From positions 327,590 through 391,589 of the forward strand of contig KN834765.1 in NCBI GenBank assembly GCA_000827265.1: a stretch of DNA of 64,000 bases, given 5' to 3'. The DNA is from Collybiopsis luxurians FD-317 M1 (lineage: Eukaryota; Basidiomycota; Agaricomycetes; Agaricales; Omphalotaceae). Within the stretch, counting starts at the first letter, position 1, and every line of letters begins with the position of its first letter. A program made the translations under genes and the position numbers. Under the pieces are notes generated by a model. The model had not been told where the DNA came from. It was given only the letters and a program-made list of their open reading frames with translations, and made no database searches. Positions 10,331 to 22,704 of the stretch are shown in pieces.

Positions 10331-12832
10331 ATGTCGCAATCTTTTGTTCTGCAAGACTTCCAGCCAAATGTTCCGCAACCAACTGTTCCCCTGAAATCTC
10401 AAAAGAATACCCTGTTGATTTCGCATGGCCGTCCACCATGGTTTTATCTCTCTGTTTATATGAAATCCAGCCTCAGCTTAACCGACAGTCAGGTATGGAC
10501 AAGACGGTGAGCGGCTTAACGATGCGTTTGTTATTGGTATCGGAGGCAAGTGCTACCCATAACTGATTTATATGAATGCCGCTGAACTTGAAATAGGTGG
10601 TTCAGCAAGTGGGAAGGTGTTCGATAAACTCAAATGTATGCAGAATAAGCCCTGATACAATTCCCTAGACACACGTCGCAAGGCAAATAGTCAAAGCATT
10701 AGGTTCAATTCCAACAGTGCTCATCCTCTCACAGGCGACACCTTTCCGCGTCTGAACGTTATCTTCACGCGTCTAATTAGTATGTTTTCTCCAGGATAGC
10801 TTCTACAAGCATCACACCCCCGAAGAGATAAAGCTGGCGTTCGAGAGCAAGTTTGACTTTGACCATCCCGATGCCATTGATATGCCCATGTTCGCTGCTG
10901 TAACTGTCATTTCGGATCTATGACATTTTGTTTTGCCCTTCAATGACAATGCTTTGAATTGCTTTTTAGTGCCTTGCAGATCTCAGAGCGTGCAGGTACG
11001 AAACCCTGAAAAATGAAGATGACACCATTTCTCAAGGAATGCAGGCAGACGAATATCCCGGTTTACTCTTTCGCTGAACATCAGCGTCTAGAAGATACAA
11101 AATATGGTATTGCTGATTTCACCTTCGTTTTGCATTGTTTAAATGTTTATCGTAGCTTATGGTGCTACCGTCATCATTGGTTTGTAATCCTCCAGAGCTT
11201 TCGTTGTCACTTTTCTTGACGAAAATGCGAATAAAAGCGGAAGGTATCATGGCATTACATGACCCGGCCCTTAGAGATTTGTACGATTTGAAGGCAAGGG
11301 AGCTAATAATTGAAACTGGACATTGCTAATACGTTGATCTGTTAGGTATTCGTGCAATGTGACTCCGACCTCATGCTTGCACGACGTATTGCGCGCGATG
11401 TCAATGAGCGTGGAAGGAGCGTAGATGGTATTCTTGAACAGTAGGATACCGCCAGCTGCTTCTCAGATTAACATCGACATTCTTTCACTGCAGGTACTTA
11501 CGCTATGTGAAGCCTTCTTTCGATAACTTTGTTCGGCCGACTGCTGCTTTCGCCGATATAGTACGTGTTTAGAGTGCTATCGACTCTACGAATCCATCAT
11601 CGCGTTTCCCAAGATTGTTCCCGGACAGAATAACTCGGTAGCCATCGAGCTTATTTCAACGCATACTAGGCGGCAACTGCTAAGTATGATCGATGGATGG
11701 TCTAGCTAGAAATATTAAGAGAATTCTTTTAGAGCGTTCCAACGCGTTCCGGCCCAAGTTGGTAGCATCTTCTTTGTACTCGCCCGCTTCAATCAACGAG
11801 CCGTTCGAAAACGATCCTAATCTGGTGATGTTGCCTTCTACCCCTCAATTGGAGGTACTTCTCTTTGACTGTCAATCTTGCATGGCGCTCATAGAATGTG
11901 TAGGGGATACTTACGATACTTAGGTCGAAAGACACAAGCAAGCAAGACTTTATTTTCTTTACAGACCGGTTGTCGACTTTACTTGTTGAGCACGCTCAAC
12001 AATTTCTCCCGTTTTCGCCTCATAGTGTAACAACTCCTGTCTGTGTGGAGTCCCATGGAAAAAAGCTTGACGTTGAGGTATAGTTATTTGGCGATGCGGA
12101 AGAAATCGCTGATAAAAATATATGATAATCACAGCATCTTTGCGGAGTCTCTATACAGCGATCGTAAGCATCTGTTGTTGTGTTGAATGAATTTGATCTT
12201 ATCCTCACCAGTGGGAGTGCTCTTGAACGAGGTGCGAGCTGCTGTTCTCCTGATTAATTTTTTGTAAATGAACTCGATAGGTTTTCGAAGAGTCATCAAC
12301 AATGTCCCTATGGGCACACTACTAATCCAGTCAAACTTCACTGATGGTGAACCACTTCTCCTCCATGTCAAACTACCCGTTTTTGTCCGCCATAGGTCAT
12401 CCGCCCAGAACACTTGGGTGTTCCTTCTCGATGCTCAGGTATGACATAGCTCGGATATAGTGATTTCTTACTCATGGCGCGGTCCGGTATAGATTGGAAC
12501 TGGCGCGGCTGCTTTCATGTCAATACGTATTCTACTTGACCACGGTGTAAAGCAAGAGCATATCATTTTCGTGACCTTCCTAGTTGCCCGGACCGGCGGT
12601 ATTACGACTTTACGGCGAACGTTTCCTCGTGTGAAAATCATCTGCGGTTCGGTGGACAACGAGATGCGCGAAGGGTGGTTAGAAGACGGTCGCGGCGAAG
12701 GAAATGAGGATGGAGCCGGGAGAAAGATCTGGGTTATGGATCCCGGTATGGGTCAGATAGGTAAATCCCTGCTTATTTTATGGTTCCATCTCACCATTGC
12801 CAACGCATATAGCGGATCGATATTACCTATAG
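10331..12832 (+). CDS. URK1: Uridine/cytidine kinase with C-terminal UPRT-like domain
   Basis: The enzyme phosphorylates uridine and cytidine in pyrimidine salvage. After about 40 unstructured residues comes GRPPW-YGQDGERLNDAF and the P-loop GGGSASGKT, joined across a GC-AG intron (donor GCAAGT at about 10549). Then LILSQDSFYK, FDHPDAIDMP and AEGIMALHDPALRDLYD are the uridine-kinase blocks, and RRIARDVNERGRS is the lid. The C-terminal third (about 12180-12832) is a uracil-phosphoribosyltransferase-like fold (VPMGTLLIQS, LLDAQIGTGAAAFMSIR, IIFVTFLVART). The usual acidic PRPP loop is replaced by LLDAQIGTGA, so this domain is probably non-catalytic, as is generally thought for uridine kinases of this fused type. 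Stop TAG at 12830-12832. About a dozen introns; some exon edges are uncertain. Confidence 0.85.
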
Positions 12833-13236
12833 CACTGTGTGAAGGGGATATTCTGGGTAATTAGTCCGTCTGATGGTCGAAAAAAATTTGGGAAATCGGA
12901 AGTAATTGCTTTCATTCTTGTGGATCTATCCATGGACCAAAGTGCCTTATCCATTACACCTGAGAAATGATGCACGAAAAACAATCTTCGAGAATATAAT
13001 TTATATAGAACCTTTTACGAATGGATGTATCCTTCTTTGCTCCCTGCAAAAGGTTGCTTCCAGCACCCCAAGCAGAGGTTTCCTGATGTCACTTGGTCAA
13101 TCAAATGACCGTTCCTTGAAAAGTGAAAGGTACTATCATGAGTCGAGACGGGCCGCTATCCTTGTGATCTTCAGAATTTCACTGTTTAAAAGAGCAAGTT
13201 TTTCGTACTTCTGCAAATATCACTTCCATTCTCAGA
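12833..13236. other. Intergenic region, no gene seen
   Basis: This is the 3' flank of the uridine kinase and 5' flank of the esterase gene. Open frames here are short and show no family motif. No repeat or structured RNA was noticed. Confidence 0.5.
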
Positions 13237-14286
13237 ATGTTGAAGGGTCTCGTATACTGGCTTCCACTCCTGTGCTACACTGTCTTGGCTCGGCCAAACG
13301 TCTCCCCTACCTCGTTTGTATTGGTAGGAGACTCGACGACCGCTAACGGGACGGTTCTAGACAGTGGAGGATGGGGCGATGGGTTCTGTGGAGGTTTTCT
13401 TCCCATCGAGTTGGTGAATTCTTCGCTGGCTCCGGATACCCCATGTCAGTGTACTCGGGCTCGTCTTCTAGACATGTTCCATGACTTTTTGAAAAATTTA
13501 AGGTATCAACACCGCTGAAAACGGCGCAACGACTGGCTCTTTTGTCGCCGATGGCTTCTGGAATATTTCACGTCGGTCAACTATCCTTTTGTTATTTTGA
13601 GCCATAATAAACTTTTAGGGGAATACAGTTGCGGCCATGCAGGGAGAGGTTGCCAAAGGACGTAGAACTCTTGTGACCGTGCAATTTGGTCACAACGACA
13701 TGAAAATCGCACCTCCCGAGTCAATGGGTGCCAATCTCACTGTGATGGTCCAACAGATTCGTGCTGTTGGTGCAGAGCCTGTGCTGGTTACTAGCTTAAC
13801 GAGACGTAATTTCAACGCAGATGGAACAATAGATGATGCGCTTGGACCTTGGGCTAATGAAACCATTCTGATCTCTCAGGCAAGTCTTCCTTATAGACTC
13901 GTAAGCCTTCGCACCCTGAGTGTAAACATCTCCGGTAGCAACAAAATACTCACCTTCTGGATTTACATGCCGCTAGCATTACATACGTTGAGGAAATTGG
14001 TCCAGATGCGGCCCATCGGCTAAATAGGTCTCCGGATGACAACACGCGTAGGTGGATTCTTTCTTTCAGGATTATAGTTAACGACTTCGATCTTCCACAG
14101 ACCTCAACATCAATGGCACCATTGTCTTTGGAAGGCCAGTCCCTTCTTGTATCGTCAAAAGCTTACAATTTATTCTCCCCTAGGATGGTGGCTGATCTAA
14201 TGAATGCCAGTTTCCCCAACGAACTTCCGATTATTCCCAATCCGCCTTTGACTTTCAACATTACGCATGGAATTCCATCTTTTTGA
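13237..14286 (+). CDS. Secreted SGNH esterase, rhamnogalacturonan acetylesterase-like
   Basis: A secreted hydrolase of the SGNH/GDSL fold. A signal peptide spans the first about 18 residues (MLKGLVYWLPLLCYTVLA). Block I with the nucleophile Ser is FVLVGDSTTANG. Block III with the oxyanion Asn is VQFGHNDMK. The catalytic Asp-His pair is in PDDNTHLN near 14037-14108, split by an intron. Similar arrangements occur in carbohydrate esterase family CE12 (rhamnogalacturonan acetylesterases), which remove acetyl groups from pectin backbones during plant cell-wall breakdown. Four introns are apparent. The ending FNITHGIPSF followed by TGA is in frame. A different acetyl-ester substrate is possible. 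Confidence 0.83.
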
Positions 14287-14722
14287 AAGTCAGTGTACCT
14301 ACCTAGCTAAACAAATGCCCGAATTCCGCTGCAAATGTAAATTTTGTTTGAATCTTTCACCCGAAACAGGCAGCTAAGCCATGAGCAATGGCTTACGATT
14401 GCTAGCTTTGACCCGTGAGTATCATGACGTTTGGTGCCATCAGGGAAGACGTACAGAGAATTATCTTTCGTTCGAAAAATAACCTCAATAAAGGTTAAAA
14501 AGGCTTTATGCAATCCAGATCTTCGAGGTTGTCACGGTGATAAACATTTACCAAGCGCAATGTTGCAATCACAATACATCGCGACGATCTTAGATGTACA
14601 ACCTACGAGCGTGTATTCAATTGACGGGAAATGACAAGAAATTGGTATGTGATCGCTGTATTATGGGTATTGTTTATTCATTCATCTTAGCTCAGCACAA
14701 CGATCCTCGCGTAACGATTTTT
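14287..14722. other. Intergenic region between convergent genes
   Basis: The two flanking genes converge on this stretch, so it holds their 3' flanks. It contains short open frames on both strands without recognisable domains. I see no RNA gene or repeat. Confidence 0.5.
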
Positions 14723-16276
14723 TCATGCAGTGGCTGCGGTGGCTGCAGCGGCGGCAGTCGCAGATCCGTCAACTAATCGAACTGTGAGTAAAACTGATTG
14801 AGTAGAGAATCTATAGAACATACCTCCTAGGGTGACTCCTGTGTCAGACACAACTGGCACAGAAGCGAAGTTAGTTGTAATGCCGAACACGGCGTTGAAT
14901 GCATCTGCTTGAGCACCAGTCTTGGCGGTCTGGCCATCGGCTACAAAAAAAGTCAGTCAAAAAAGCTGTTCCACTTCAGATACAGATTTCGTACCTGCAG
15001 TTGTAGCCTGAGCGCAAGTTGCCTTCGCAGTAGCATCAGCGCCACAGCTGTTGGTCAACGTATCACAAATGAACTGGGTGATGACGTCAATGTTTTGGGC
15101 AGATCCGTGGTTGAATGAGGCTGAAATTTGAGCAAATCAGTTAGAGCGACGGTAGAAACAAAAAACACCTACTCTTGTCAACGGGCTGGAACGAGGTCTC
15201 CTTTCGGTTATCGAAACCAACACCAAACTCGATTTGAGGCACTGAGCAGCTCCCAAAGTTTCCAATGGAGGATGAAGATGCAGCTGAGGTGGCATTTCCA
15301 GATGTAGCCTGAGCTGATATCAGATGATAAGGATCGCAGTTGGGACCTGAAGATCTTACACTTGAAGCAGCAGCACTAGTTGTGGCGGCACTTGCAGCTG
15401 CAGCTGTTGCAGTGCTAGCATCGGCGACAGTGGTTCCAGCGGCACTAAGGGAGAAAGACCTGCTTAGATGTTAGTCGAAAGGCGAAGATTTACATACGAC
15501 ACGGTCACAGTGACAGTAGCAGGGCATGGGTCAACTGCACCAGTTGCTGCTGCTGTAGTTGCGGCGGCGGCGGCGGCAGAAGTCGCACCACTATCGCTGC
15601 CTGCAGTCGAGGAACCATCCACTATTCCAGGATTGTAAGTCTTCGAAAAAAGAGAGTGATAAGCTCAGCCTACCACCAAGAGTAACACCTTGATCAGAGA
15701 CCTCAGGCACAGCAGCAAAGTTGGTCGTAATGCCGAAAACAGCGTTGAAGGCATCGGCTTGAGCACCAGTCTTGGCAGTCTGGCCATCAGCTGAAAGAGA
15801 AATCAAAATGAGTAAATTGCGCAGCTATGTGTGTCGATTCAATATACCAGCAGTCGAAGCTTGAGCACAAGTAGCTTTCGCAGTTGCATCAGCACCACAA
15901 GAGTTGGTTAGAGTATCACAAATGAATTGAGAGATGATGTCAATGTTTTGGGCAGATCCATGGTTGAAAGAGGCTGAGATTTAACGGAATGAGCCAGGCC
16001 CTCATTGATGACAGAAAGTACGTACTCTTGTCAACGGGCTGGAAAGACGTTTCCTTTCGGTTATCGAAACCAACGCCAAATTCGATCTGAGGAATTGAGC
16101 AGCTTCCAAAATTTCCGATCTACGACAGAGACATGAGCAAAACACGAAAATGAACGCGTCCAACTCACGGAAGAATTCGAGGCCTGCCTCGTTGTAAGCA
16201 GAGGAAGACCCAAAACATCCTGAGATGAGGCAAGGGCGAATAAAGTAACAGCACCAATTTGCGTTGTAGTGAACAT
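14723..16276 (-). CDS. Secreted protein with two tandem copies of an unknown domain
   Basis: A signal peptide is predicted from ATG at 16276 (MFTTTQIGAVTLFALASS). The mature protein holds two copies of one domain. Each begins IGNFGSCS(I/V)PQIEFGV, continues GFDNRKETSFQPVDK, SFNHGSAQNID, FICDTLTNSCGADATAK and ATCAQA, and ends DGQTAKTGAQADAFNAVFGI. Copy 1 lies at about 15660-16130 and copy 2 at about 14830-15285. The intron positions and phases inside the copies match, so the duplication was genomic. A linker rich in Ala, Thr and Ser with one PCPATVTVTVS block joins them, and a short Ala/Thr tail ends the protein. Four conserved Cys per domain suggest disulfides. I do not recognise a function; similar single domains are, as I recall, common in basidiomycete secretomes. 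Confidence 0.8.
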
Positions 16277-17587
16277 TTCGAGCGTCAAGCTTCGCAAAGG
16301 AATGAGTTGAAATGAAAGTGGTCGCTTGCTGGCGTTCAAGATGAAAAAAAAGAAGAAGGTGCGAGGCTTGAGATGTTAAAAGGCCAATTGAAGGGACACC
16401 TGGTCAAGAAGAGAGTGGGCAAAAGAGCAGGCCGTCAACGACACACAGACTAAAGCAAAGCAGAAAAGACGTGTAGGCTGGGGAGTGGGTTGACGAAAAG
16501 AGCTTCTTTTTATACGCAAAATTTCCGAAAAATCACCGGTTGCTCTTTGATGTGATTACTTTACTCCATGAGAAGACAACCTTGTTCCTGGAAAACAGTT
16601 GCGTTGCTAGCGTAAGACCGTATGCACTCCGAGGGTCGTACTTCTTGGACATACATTATTGAAGAACCACTACCATAGAAAAATGTTGCGCTCACCTCGA
16701 TGTACATTGACTGAGAACGTTGACAGCACGAGGAGACCGTAGGAGTGCAGACCTCGAACAGGCTGAATACAATCAGGTTCAGTATTGGTACCGAGGGTCC
16801 AGAAATAAACGAAGCGGTCCGCAACCGCTCAAATTAACGAGTCTGTAACAAACAGACAATGTATCATGTATGGTTGATACCACATTTTTGGGTGCCGGCA
16901 GAGCCAGAATTTTTTGCCTACCAGTGAAGCTCATACAGAGCAACGAGGTATGTAACGGTATGTACTTGTATCTGTATAATTTGAGTAGGCTCTCAAATTC
17001 CGTGGGCACAAGAAAGCACTTTTAAATTGTGATGATGGCAAGGAAGTGATACGAGTCTATGGTCGGGCTGATAGCTGCGCAAGCGCGGGAGCCAGGTATT
17101 CTCGCCGCCGACATATGTAGGTGCTGAGCCAATTTCTGTTTACTATGTCCCTAGATGCCTTACCGTGCCCCTTGATAAGGTATCGAGTACTTGAGCACTG
17201 TCCAGCTGAACCTACCAAATACCATCGTCCGTTAGACTCGATTAAATTTTGAGTCCAATAGTGGTCCAACAGTGGTCACGGACCTGCTTGCGCGGCAATG
17301 TGATAACTCAACGGTAAACCGCGTCCTAAATCTTGAAGAGACGGGGAACTAAGACGGACATCCAAACCCCGAATTCGTGTCAATATTCATCGTCCTAGCT
17401 TGATGTTCAAGTCAACTCGTAACCGGGAATTTACAGCTGTCTGAACGTCACGCAGACAGATTGGACAAGGAAAAAGTCCGAGATAAAAAGAAGGAAGGAA
17501 AGATAATCCTTTAATGCGGTATTTCCAATTCGGCCATTTTAGCAAGAGTTACGATTCGAATCAATACTACATTGCGTCTAAGTGAGT
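16277..17587. other. Long gene-poor intergenic region
   Basis: About 1.3 kb without a supportable gene. The left 250 bp is the promoter side of the secreted two-domain protein (purine-rich on the plus strand, TATA-like site at 16507-16514). The rest contains open frames up to 87 codons on the minus strand (for example 16561-16824) with no domain, no convincing splice continuation and no repeat seen. Confidence 0.5.
16507..16514 (-). promoter_or_regulatory. TATA-like box upstream of the secreted two-domain protein
   Basis: The minus strand reads TATAAAAA here, about 230 bp upstream of the ATG at 16276, with pyrimidine-rich sequence (minus strand) between. This fits a strong fungal promoter, but there is no transcript evidence. 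Confidence 0.35.
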
Positions 17588-18183
17588 TTAATGGTGACCG
17601 TGTGCATCGTGGTGTTCGTCATGTTCTTCCCCATAGAAGTCCATCTCGTAGACTGCGAACGCAAGAATGAGAATCAAAACTGCGGAGATAAACTCTATTA
17701 CGAACCTGAACCGCATTCAAGACAACGGTGCTGTCTGCCTTTCATCAGAGGGAACCAAAGGACGTCGTGAGAGTCTGCAGGCGAGCCGGTGCATCCAATG
17801 ATGCGCTCCTTAGACTTAAAAGTGACGGAGTCAATTTCAATCCCAGAACACGCGAAAAAAAGATTACTGACGGGGGAAGGAACGATGATGGGGTCCTTTT
17901 TTGTACCAACACGGCTGGAATCCAGAGGTGCAGTATCAAAAACTGGAACACCTTCTGCATCACCGAGATACTGCAGACGTTCGATACCAGTAGACTGGTC
18001 AGCAATGCCAGGAACTTCACCAGGTTTTACACCAGCACCGTAAAGGCCTGGAGGAGGAGGGCCGTGGCCGCCAGAGGAAGCACGAGGGGTAACCGAGAAG
18101 GCGCGAAGGTTTTGAGGAGAGAATGTTGGGCGCAAGGCGCGAGACGCCGCAGGACGAGCTGCAGAAATAGCTCTGGAGAACAT
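17588..18183 (-). CDS. COX4: Cytochrome c oxidase subunit 4 (Vb type), mitochondrial
   Basis: A nuclear-encoded structural subunit of respiratory complex IV that binds zinc on the matrix side. Residues 1 to about 35 (MFSRAISAARPAASRALRP) form a basic, Ser/Ala/Arg-rich mitochondrial presequence. The mature part contains GTKKDPIIVPSP and, after a 57-nt intron, ERIIGCTGSPADSHDV, LWFPLMKG and RCLECGS. The Cys residues of IIGC and RCLEC are the zinc-ligand region. A second intron joins CGS to VYEMDFYGEEHDEHHD, ending GHH before TAA at 17588-17590. The first intron has no stop and is a multiple of three, so unspliced read-through is possible, but family alignment supports splicing. Confidence 0.92.
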
Positions 18184-19186
18184 TATTGACGGAAACTGGA
18201 AGAGTTGAGAGTTATCGGAGGCTTCCGGAAAAGTTTACATAAGACCGAGGCCGGCCGAGAGGTGGTCTGGATAAATCTCCAAGTTGATTTTCGTGCTTCC
18301 ACATAGCTCTTTGGTCTGCTCAGGGTGTATCCGAGAAATATAAGGGCAGGAATACATCTACAACTGTCATCCTGCGGCTCAATTTTCCGCACTGGTCTCG
18401 ATATGGACAAACTACCTTCAATGGGCGAAGAATTTCTGCTCCCATTGAAGGTTTGGCATATTCTAAGTTATAAGGCCTCTTCGTCAAGCACCCAAGCTGG
18501 TCCATTGAAATCGGGAAAACATTTTGACTCCTTATAACCGCCTGATTGACCGTAAATTCTGTCAACAACTTCATTCTTCGGGACCCATTGGCGACAAGCT
18601 TTTTTTTCAAATTGTCACGGTAATGTTTTTGAGTCGGTCAACACTGGCGGTGTTTGCTCAGGATTGTGGTAAGACAAGATTATATTTTGAAGGAAAGACT
18701 TTGACTGGAAAAGTTGTCTATTTTTTGTGCGCAGATGCCGGAGGATGAAACGGAGTCATGCAACATTAGTGCTCGCTTGTCAGTCATGGAGTCTGTCAAA
18801 AAATTTAAATATAGGCTGCCGGAGAGGAATGAAGCAAAAAGTATGGTAATGCACCCACAATTACCCGTTGATGTTGGGAGCAACAACTTTTTGATCATCG
18901 TTTTATGGTCCCCGCGCCTCGACATTGGGATACCATACAATATAGGCGGTCCCAAAGTATCCTGAATCCAGTGTTGAGAAGGGTTTGCGAGCACCGTGAC
19001 CCTATGCTTCCAAATGCGGTACTTGTGTTACCAAAAATGGCGATAACGGCATGTCGATCAACCCTTGGAACCGCATACTTAAGAGCTTCTTTGCCTTCGG
19101 TTCATCGTCACCGTCTGTCACTCCTTTAGCCGACACTCTCTTCAACCGGCCCCACTCTCTTTTTCTACTCTGCAACGACGGAGCTG
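18184..19186. other. Shared upstream region of COX4 and the Ca2+/H+ antiporter
   Basis: A 1-kb divergent intergenic region. Open frames (for example 18680-18994 minus, 18714-18965 plus) overlap one another and carry no family motif. A short inverted repeat lies at 18415-18451. The last 60 bp before 19187 are rich in C and T on the plus strand, as is common ahead of fungal starts. Confidence 0.5.
18415..18451. repeat. 11-bp perfect inverted repeat with 15-nt loop
   Basis: CCTTCAATGGG (18415-18425) is followed after 15 nt by its exact complement CCCATTGAAGG (18441-18451). A partial third copy (TCCATTGAA) follows near 18501. It could be a hairpin or a dimeric protein-binding site in the COX4/antiporter divergent promoter. 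Confidence 0.6.
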
Positions 19187-22137
19187 ATGGCGACCACCGA
19201 AATTCATCTTAAACACACTTCTACGGCGTCTTATTCACAACCTCAGCTGCCAGGTCCCGCGCTGGCCCGCATGGACACGAATTACTCGACAATATCAACA
19301 ATGACCTCTGAATCCCGTGTTCATCTCGTTGACCGCACTGACACTCAATCTTTTTCGACACAATCGACCAACAAAAAGCGATACACATTACCATTGTTTC
19401 GTGGTCCAAGTTCGAGTTCGGGATACAGTCGAGGAAGTAGCGGAGACGTAAACTCTCGGTTTCATTGGCGAGATTTGTTCAAAGGATGGAGACTTCTGCT
19501 CTTTGGCTCCTGGTTCAATGTTTTACTGTGTCTGATTCCTGTGGCGGTAAGCCTGATCCATTGCATATACCCACGCAGTCCCATTCTTACTGCAGTTATC
19601 AGTGCACTTTTAGTCTCGCCATGGAGGAATATCACGGTCTGGTATTTATATGTAGGTGTTCCATCGGTATCTACCCAAAACGTCCCAGTCTGAACAATAT
19701 CTTGTCGTTCAGTTTGCCTTTTGGCCCTTCTTCCCTTGGTCAAAGTATGTCTCGATCATCGTCTCGCTGTTATTTAATCAATCCGAACGGTTACGCAGAT
19801 GCATGAAGTCACGACGAGAGAACTCTCACAGAGGATTGGGGGATCGAAAACTGGACTTTTGAATGCAAGTTTGGTACGTAGCATAGCGCGTTCTCAGTTG
19901 AATTGCCATCTTACAGTTTGAGTCTCAAGAATAACACGTATGACATTTTCTTCGTATCGATTCAGTTTGATAATGATCGAATGTCAATCATTGAACCAAC
20001 AGTGTGGAGATCGTGGTTGCTGTCAGTCATGTATTTCGGTCTTTCCAGTCTATCCATCAACTAACAAGTTTGTCATAAGCTTTCTGCTCTGAGGAAGTGC
20101 GAACTTCATGTTGTACAGTCGTCCCGTAAGATTAGCCTCATGCAAATTCAATGAGCTCTGTTGATCTACTATCTAGTCATCGGTTCTATCCTCGGAAAAC
20201 TTCGTAAGTAGGCACTATTCCGAGTGGAGAAGCATCCTCATCGGGACTCTTATAGTCCTAGTTCTCGGTCTGTGTTTCTTTGCAGGAGGACTGAAATTCT
20301 CCGAGCAAGTGTTTGACGCTAGTTAGTTTCCTTTGAACATACCTCTTGGCATTCGCTGACTGCTCTTTGTTACAGCTGCAAATCAAATACATTCGTCTCT
20401 CTTGAGCATTAGCGTCGGAGTTCTGCTATTGCCCATGGCGTATCACTTTGCCATGAGTGGCGGTAGGGATGATATGCCCGAATACCAGCGGGACAACATT
20501 TTGAACATGAGTCATGCTGTAAATCTGACATCATTCTCCTCGCAATTTAATGGGCTCATCGTTTCCTATAGGTCTCCCTCATTCTTCTGACTAGTACGTT
20601 TCCCCAAAGACTCGCCTATCCCTCTGATACAATTTACGACTTCCTTCCCAGTTTATGTGTTTTATCTTGTCTTTCAGCTGGTATCGCACACCCATCTCTA
20701 CCAAGACTCTTTGAAGAAAAGTCGGAGGCTATCTCTCAATATACCTGCTCCAAACATCCAGACTCCTGCGATATTTCAAACATTAACATTTCGGGACAAG
20801 GGTAAGAACCGTACTTATTCGTCCTTTTCGGGGACAGATAATGGCGAGGATGGCATATCTCAGTGGTTCAAGGGCGTTCGCTCGGAGTCCTCTGCCCCTT
20901 CTCTTTCCCCCACTCTTTCGCTGAATCGCACCGGTTCAGCACAACTGCAGCCCGGGACCCCCTACATATCCCAACCGTCCGGATTCTTCTCTATTTCAGA
21001 GATTACGCTCACGGACTCGACTCGTGTGTACCCGCCCGCTGTGGGTGACTCCACCGTGCGCTTGATCGATCTTGATACGACCAGAGGTATGAACTCTTCG
21101 TCGAGACTGGCTGCACGATCTGCTAGTGGAGCTAGTGACACCTCTTTAAGTGGAGGTGGAAGAAGTTTCAGCGGGTCGACTATCAACGGCGATTATCATC
21201 CCGGCCTTACTCTCGATACCGAGGATTTAAACCAAGAAAAGTTCACGGACATACCGCTGAGTGAATCTGGGCTAGTGTCGCCCGGCGCCAGTAATCAGTC
21301 AAGTCAGGAACCTCGTCTTAGCTGGTTTTTGACCATATTGTCGCTTGTCTGCGTTACGGTGGTATGTTTCTATCATTTTTTTTTCGGCCGGTAACTACTA
21401 ATCAGTGTTTCTTAGGGTGTTGCCTTCATCGCGGATTGGATGGTTGAAGCTATGGATGGAATCTCAGCGACAATTCGTGGAGAGTGGATTGCGTTGGTAC
21501 TTTTACCGGCTGTCACCTCTATCGCTGAATGTGGTAATGCCATTGGTGTGTCGGTCAAGGATCAGGTTACACTCTCCATTAGCGTTGCTGTGGGTTCTTC
21601 GATTGTGAGTAGCGATCATCGGGGTATGTCCAGACAGTATAGCTCACGATACTTAGCAAACTGCTTTATTCGTGATACCTCTGATGGTAACGATATCATG
21701 GGCAATGGGGAAACCTCTGTCGTTGTTATTCGATCCGTTCCAGTCTCTGGTGCGTGTGCCGTTCAAACTCTTCCCATCTAGGGGGGTGCGCCTGATTCGT
21801 TCCTACAGGTTCTGTATCTTTCAGGTATGTCTTCGTACATAGACGAAGAGTTGGTCGGATATTCACCTTCCATCCAGTTCAGACAATGACACATGTGGTC
21901 GGAGACGGCAAGTCCAACTGGTTAGAAGGAGCTATTCTCATCTGTGAGACTTTTACGATCTACGTCGCTCCGGGTACTCATGATCATACAAGCCTTGTAT
22001 GTTGTGATTGCAGTCTCGTTCTGGTTTTATCCAGGTGAAATCTCATCTCTTTTGCGGTTGCTGATTTGTTCTGATGTGAACTGATCCCTGCAGGTTCTAA
22101 TCTACAGGCCTCTCTGGCCGTATGTACACCGAACTAA
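19187..22137 (+). CDS. Vacuolar Ca2+/H+ antiporter (CAX family)
   Basis: A cation/H+ exchanger of the CAX type (yeast Vcx1-like) that moves Ca2+ into the vacuole. A cytosolic N-terminus of about 95 residues rich in Ser/Thr precedes the first helix (LLLFGSWFNVLLCLIPVA). The first exchanger repeat contains LPLVK then MHEVTTRELSQRIGGSKTGL and LLNASLG, then VEIVVAVSALRKCELHVVQ and GSILGKLLLVLGLCFFAGG. A Ser-rich cytosolic loop of about 190 residues (20700-21320) separates the repeats. The second repeat carries LVLLPAVTSIAECGNAIGVS and KDQVTLSISVAVGSSIQTAL, the alpha-repeat with the key acidic residue. It ends FWFYPGSNLQASLAVCTPN before TAA at 22135-22137. More than ten introns; the joins near 19910-20030 are uncertain. 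Confidence 0.87.
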
Positions 22138-22704
22138 TCTGGCACAATTTGTCGGTTGAAGATCGATATATCAATCATCTAGCATAATTCCTACTGTATA
22201 TACCTTCTAGATTCTTCGCACACTCATTCATTATCACGACAGACTTTTATTCATAGTTTTAATGACAAATTCTCAAGGGTCGTTTTCTCGTAGTCTTTAT
22301 CATTGTAATGGCAGATGTGTTTGTATATAGATGATTCTAAAAGGTCCGATTCGATTTATCTCGCTCTGATCACCCGCACTACACAATTGAACCACGCAAT
22401 CGTCAACCAGACTAATGATAGGTACGACATAATCTTCAATTGGATGTATGGTTCCGAAACACCGACTGACTTTTATCACAACTTTGCAACGAAACGCCTT
22501 CAGACCAAATGAAGAGTGGACGACCGCGGGGCAGGACAATAAACGATTGAGCCTACTGCGCGTCGAGCGGCGACGTATAAATTTTGGGAGAGGTTCTACG
22601 TACGACCATGAGACATAAAAAGATACTAGATTGTAATCCAACGCCGTAGCAGACCGAAATGCAAAAACCTCCGACAGAATTGCGACCGAACATTCGCACG
22701 CTGA
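22138..22704. other. Intergenic region between convergent genes
   Basis: It holds the 3' flanks of the antiporter and of RPS14. The open frames here (for example 22300-22641 minus) have no recognisable motif. No repeat or RNA gene was noticed. Confidence 0.5.

Noticed and set aside
16561..17009. Minus-strand open frames of 76-87 codons
   Set aside because: No signal peptide, no family motif, no splice continuation that extends them.
17728..18189. 153-codon plus-strand open frame
   Set aside because: Antisense to COX4.
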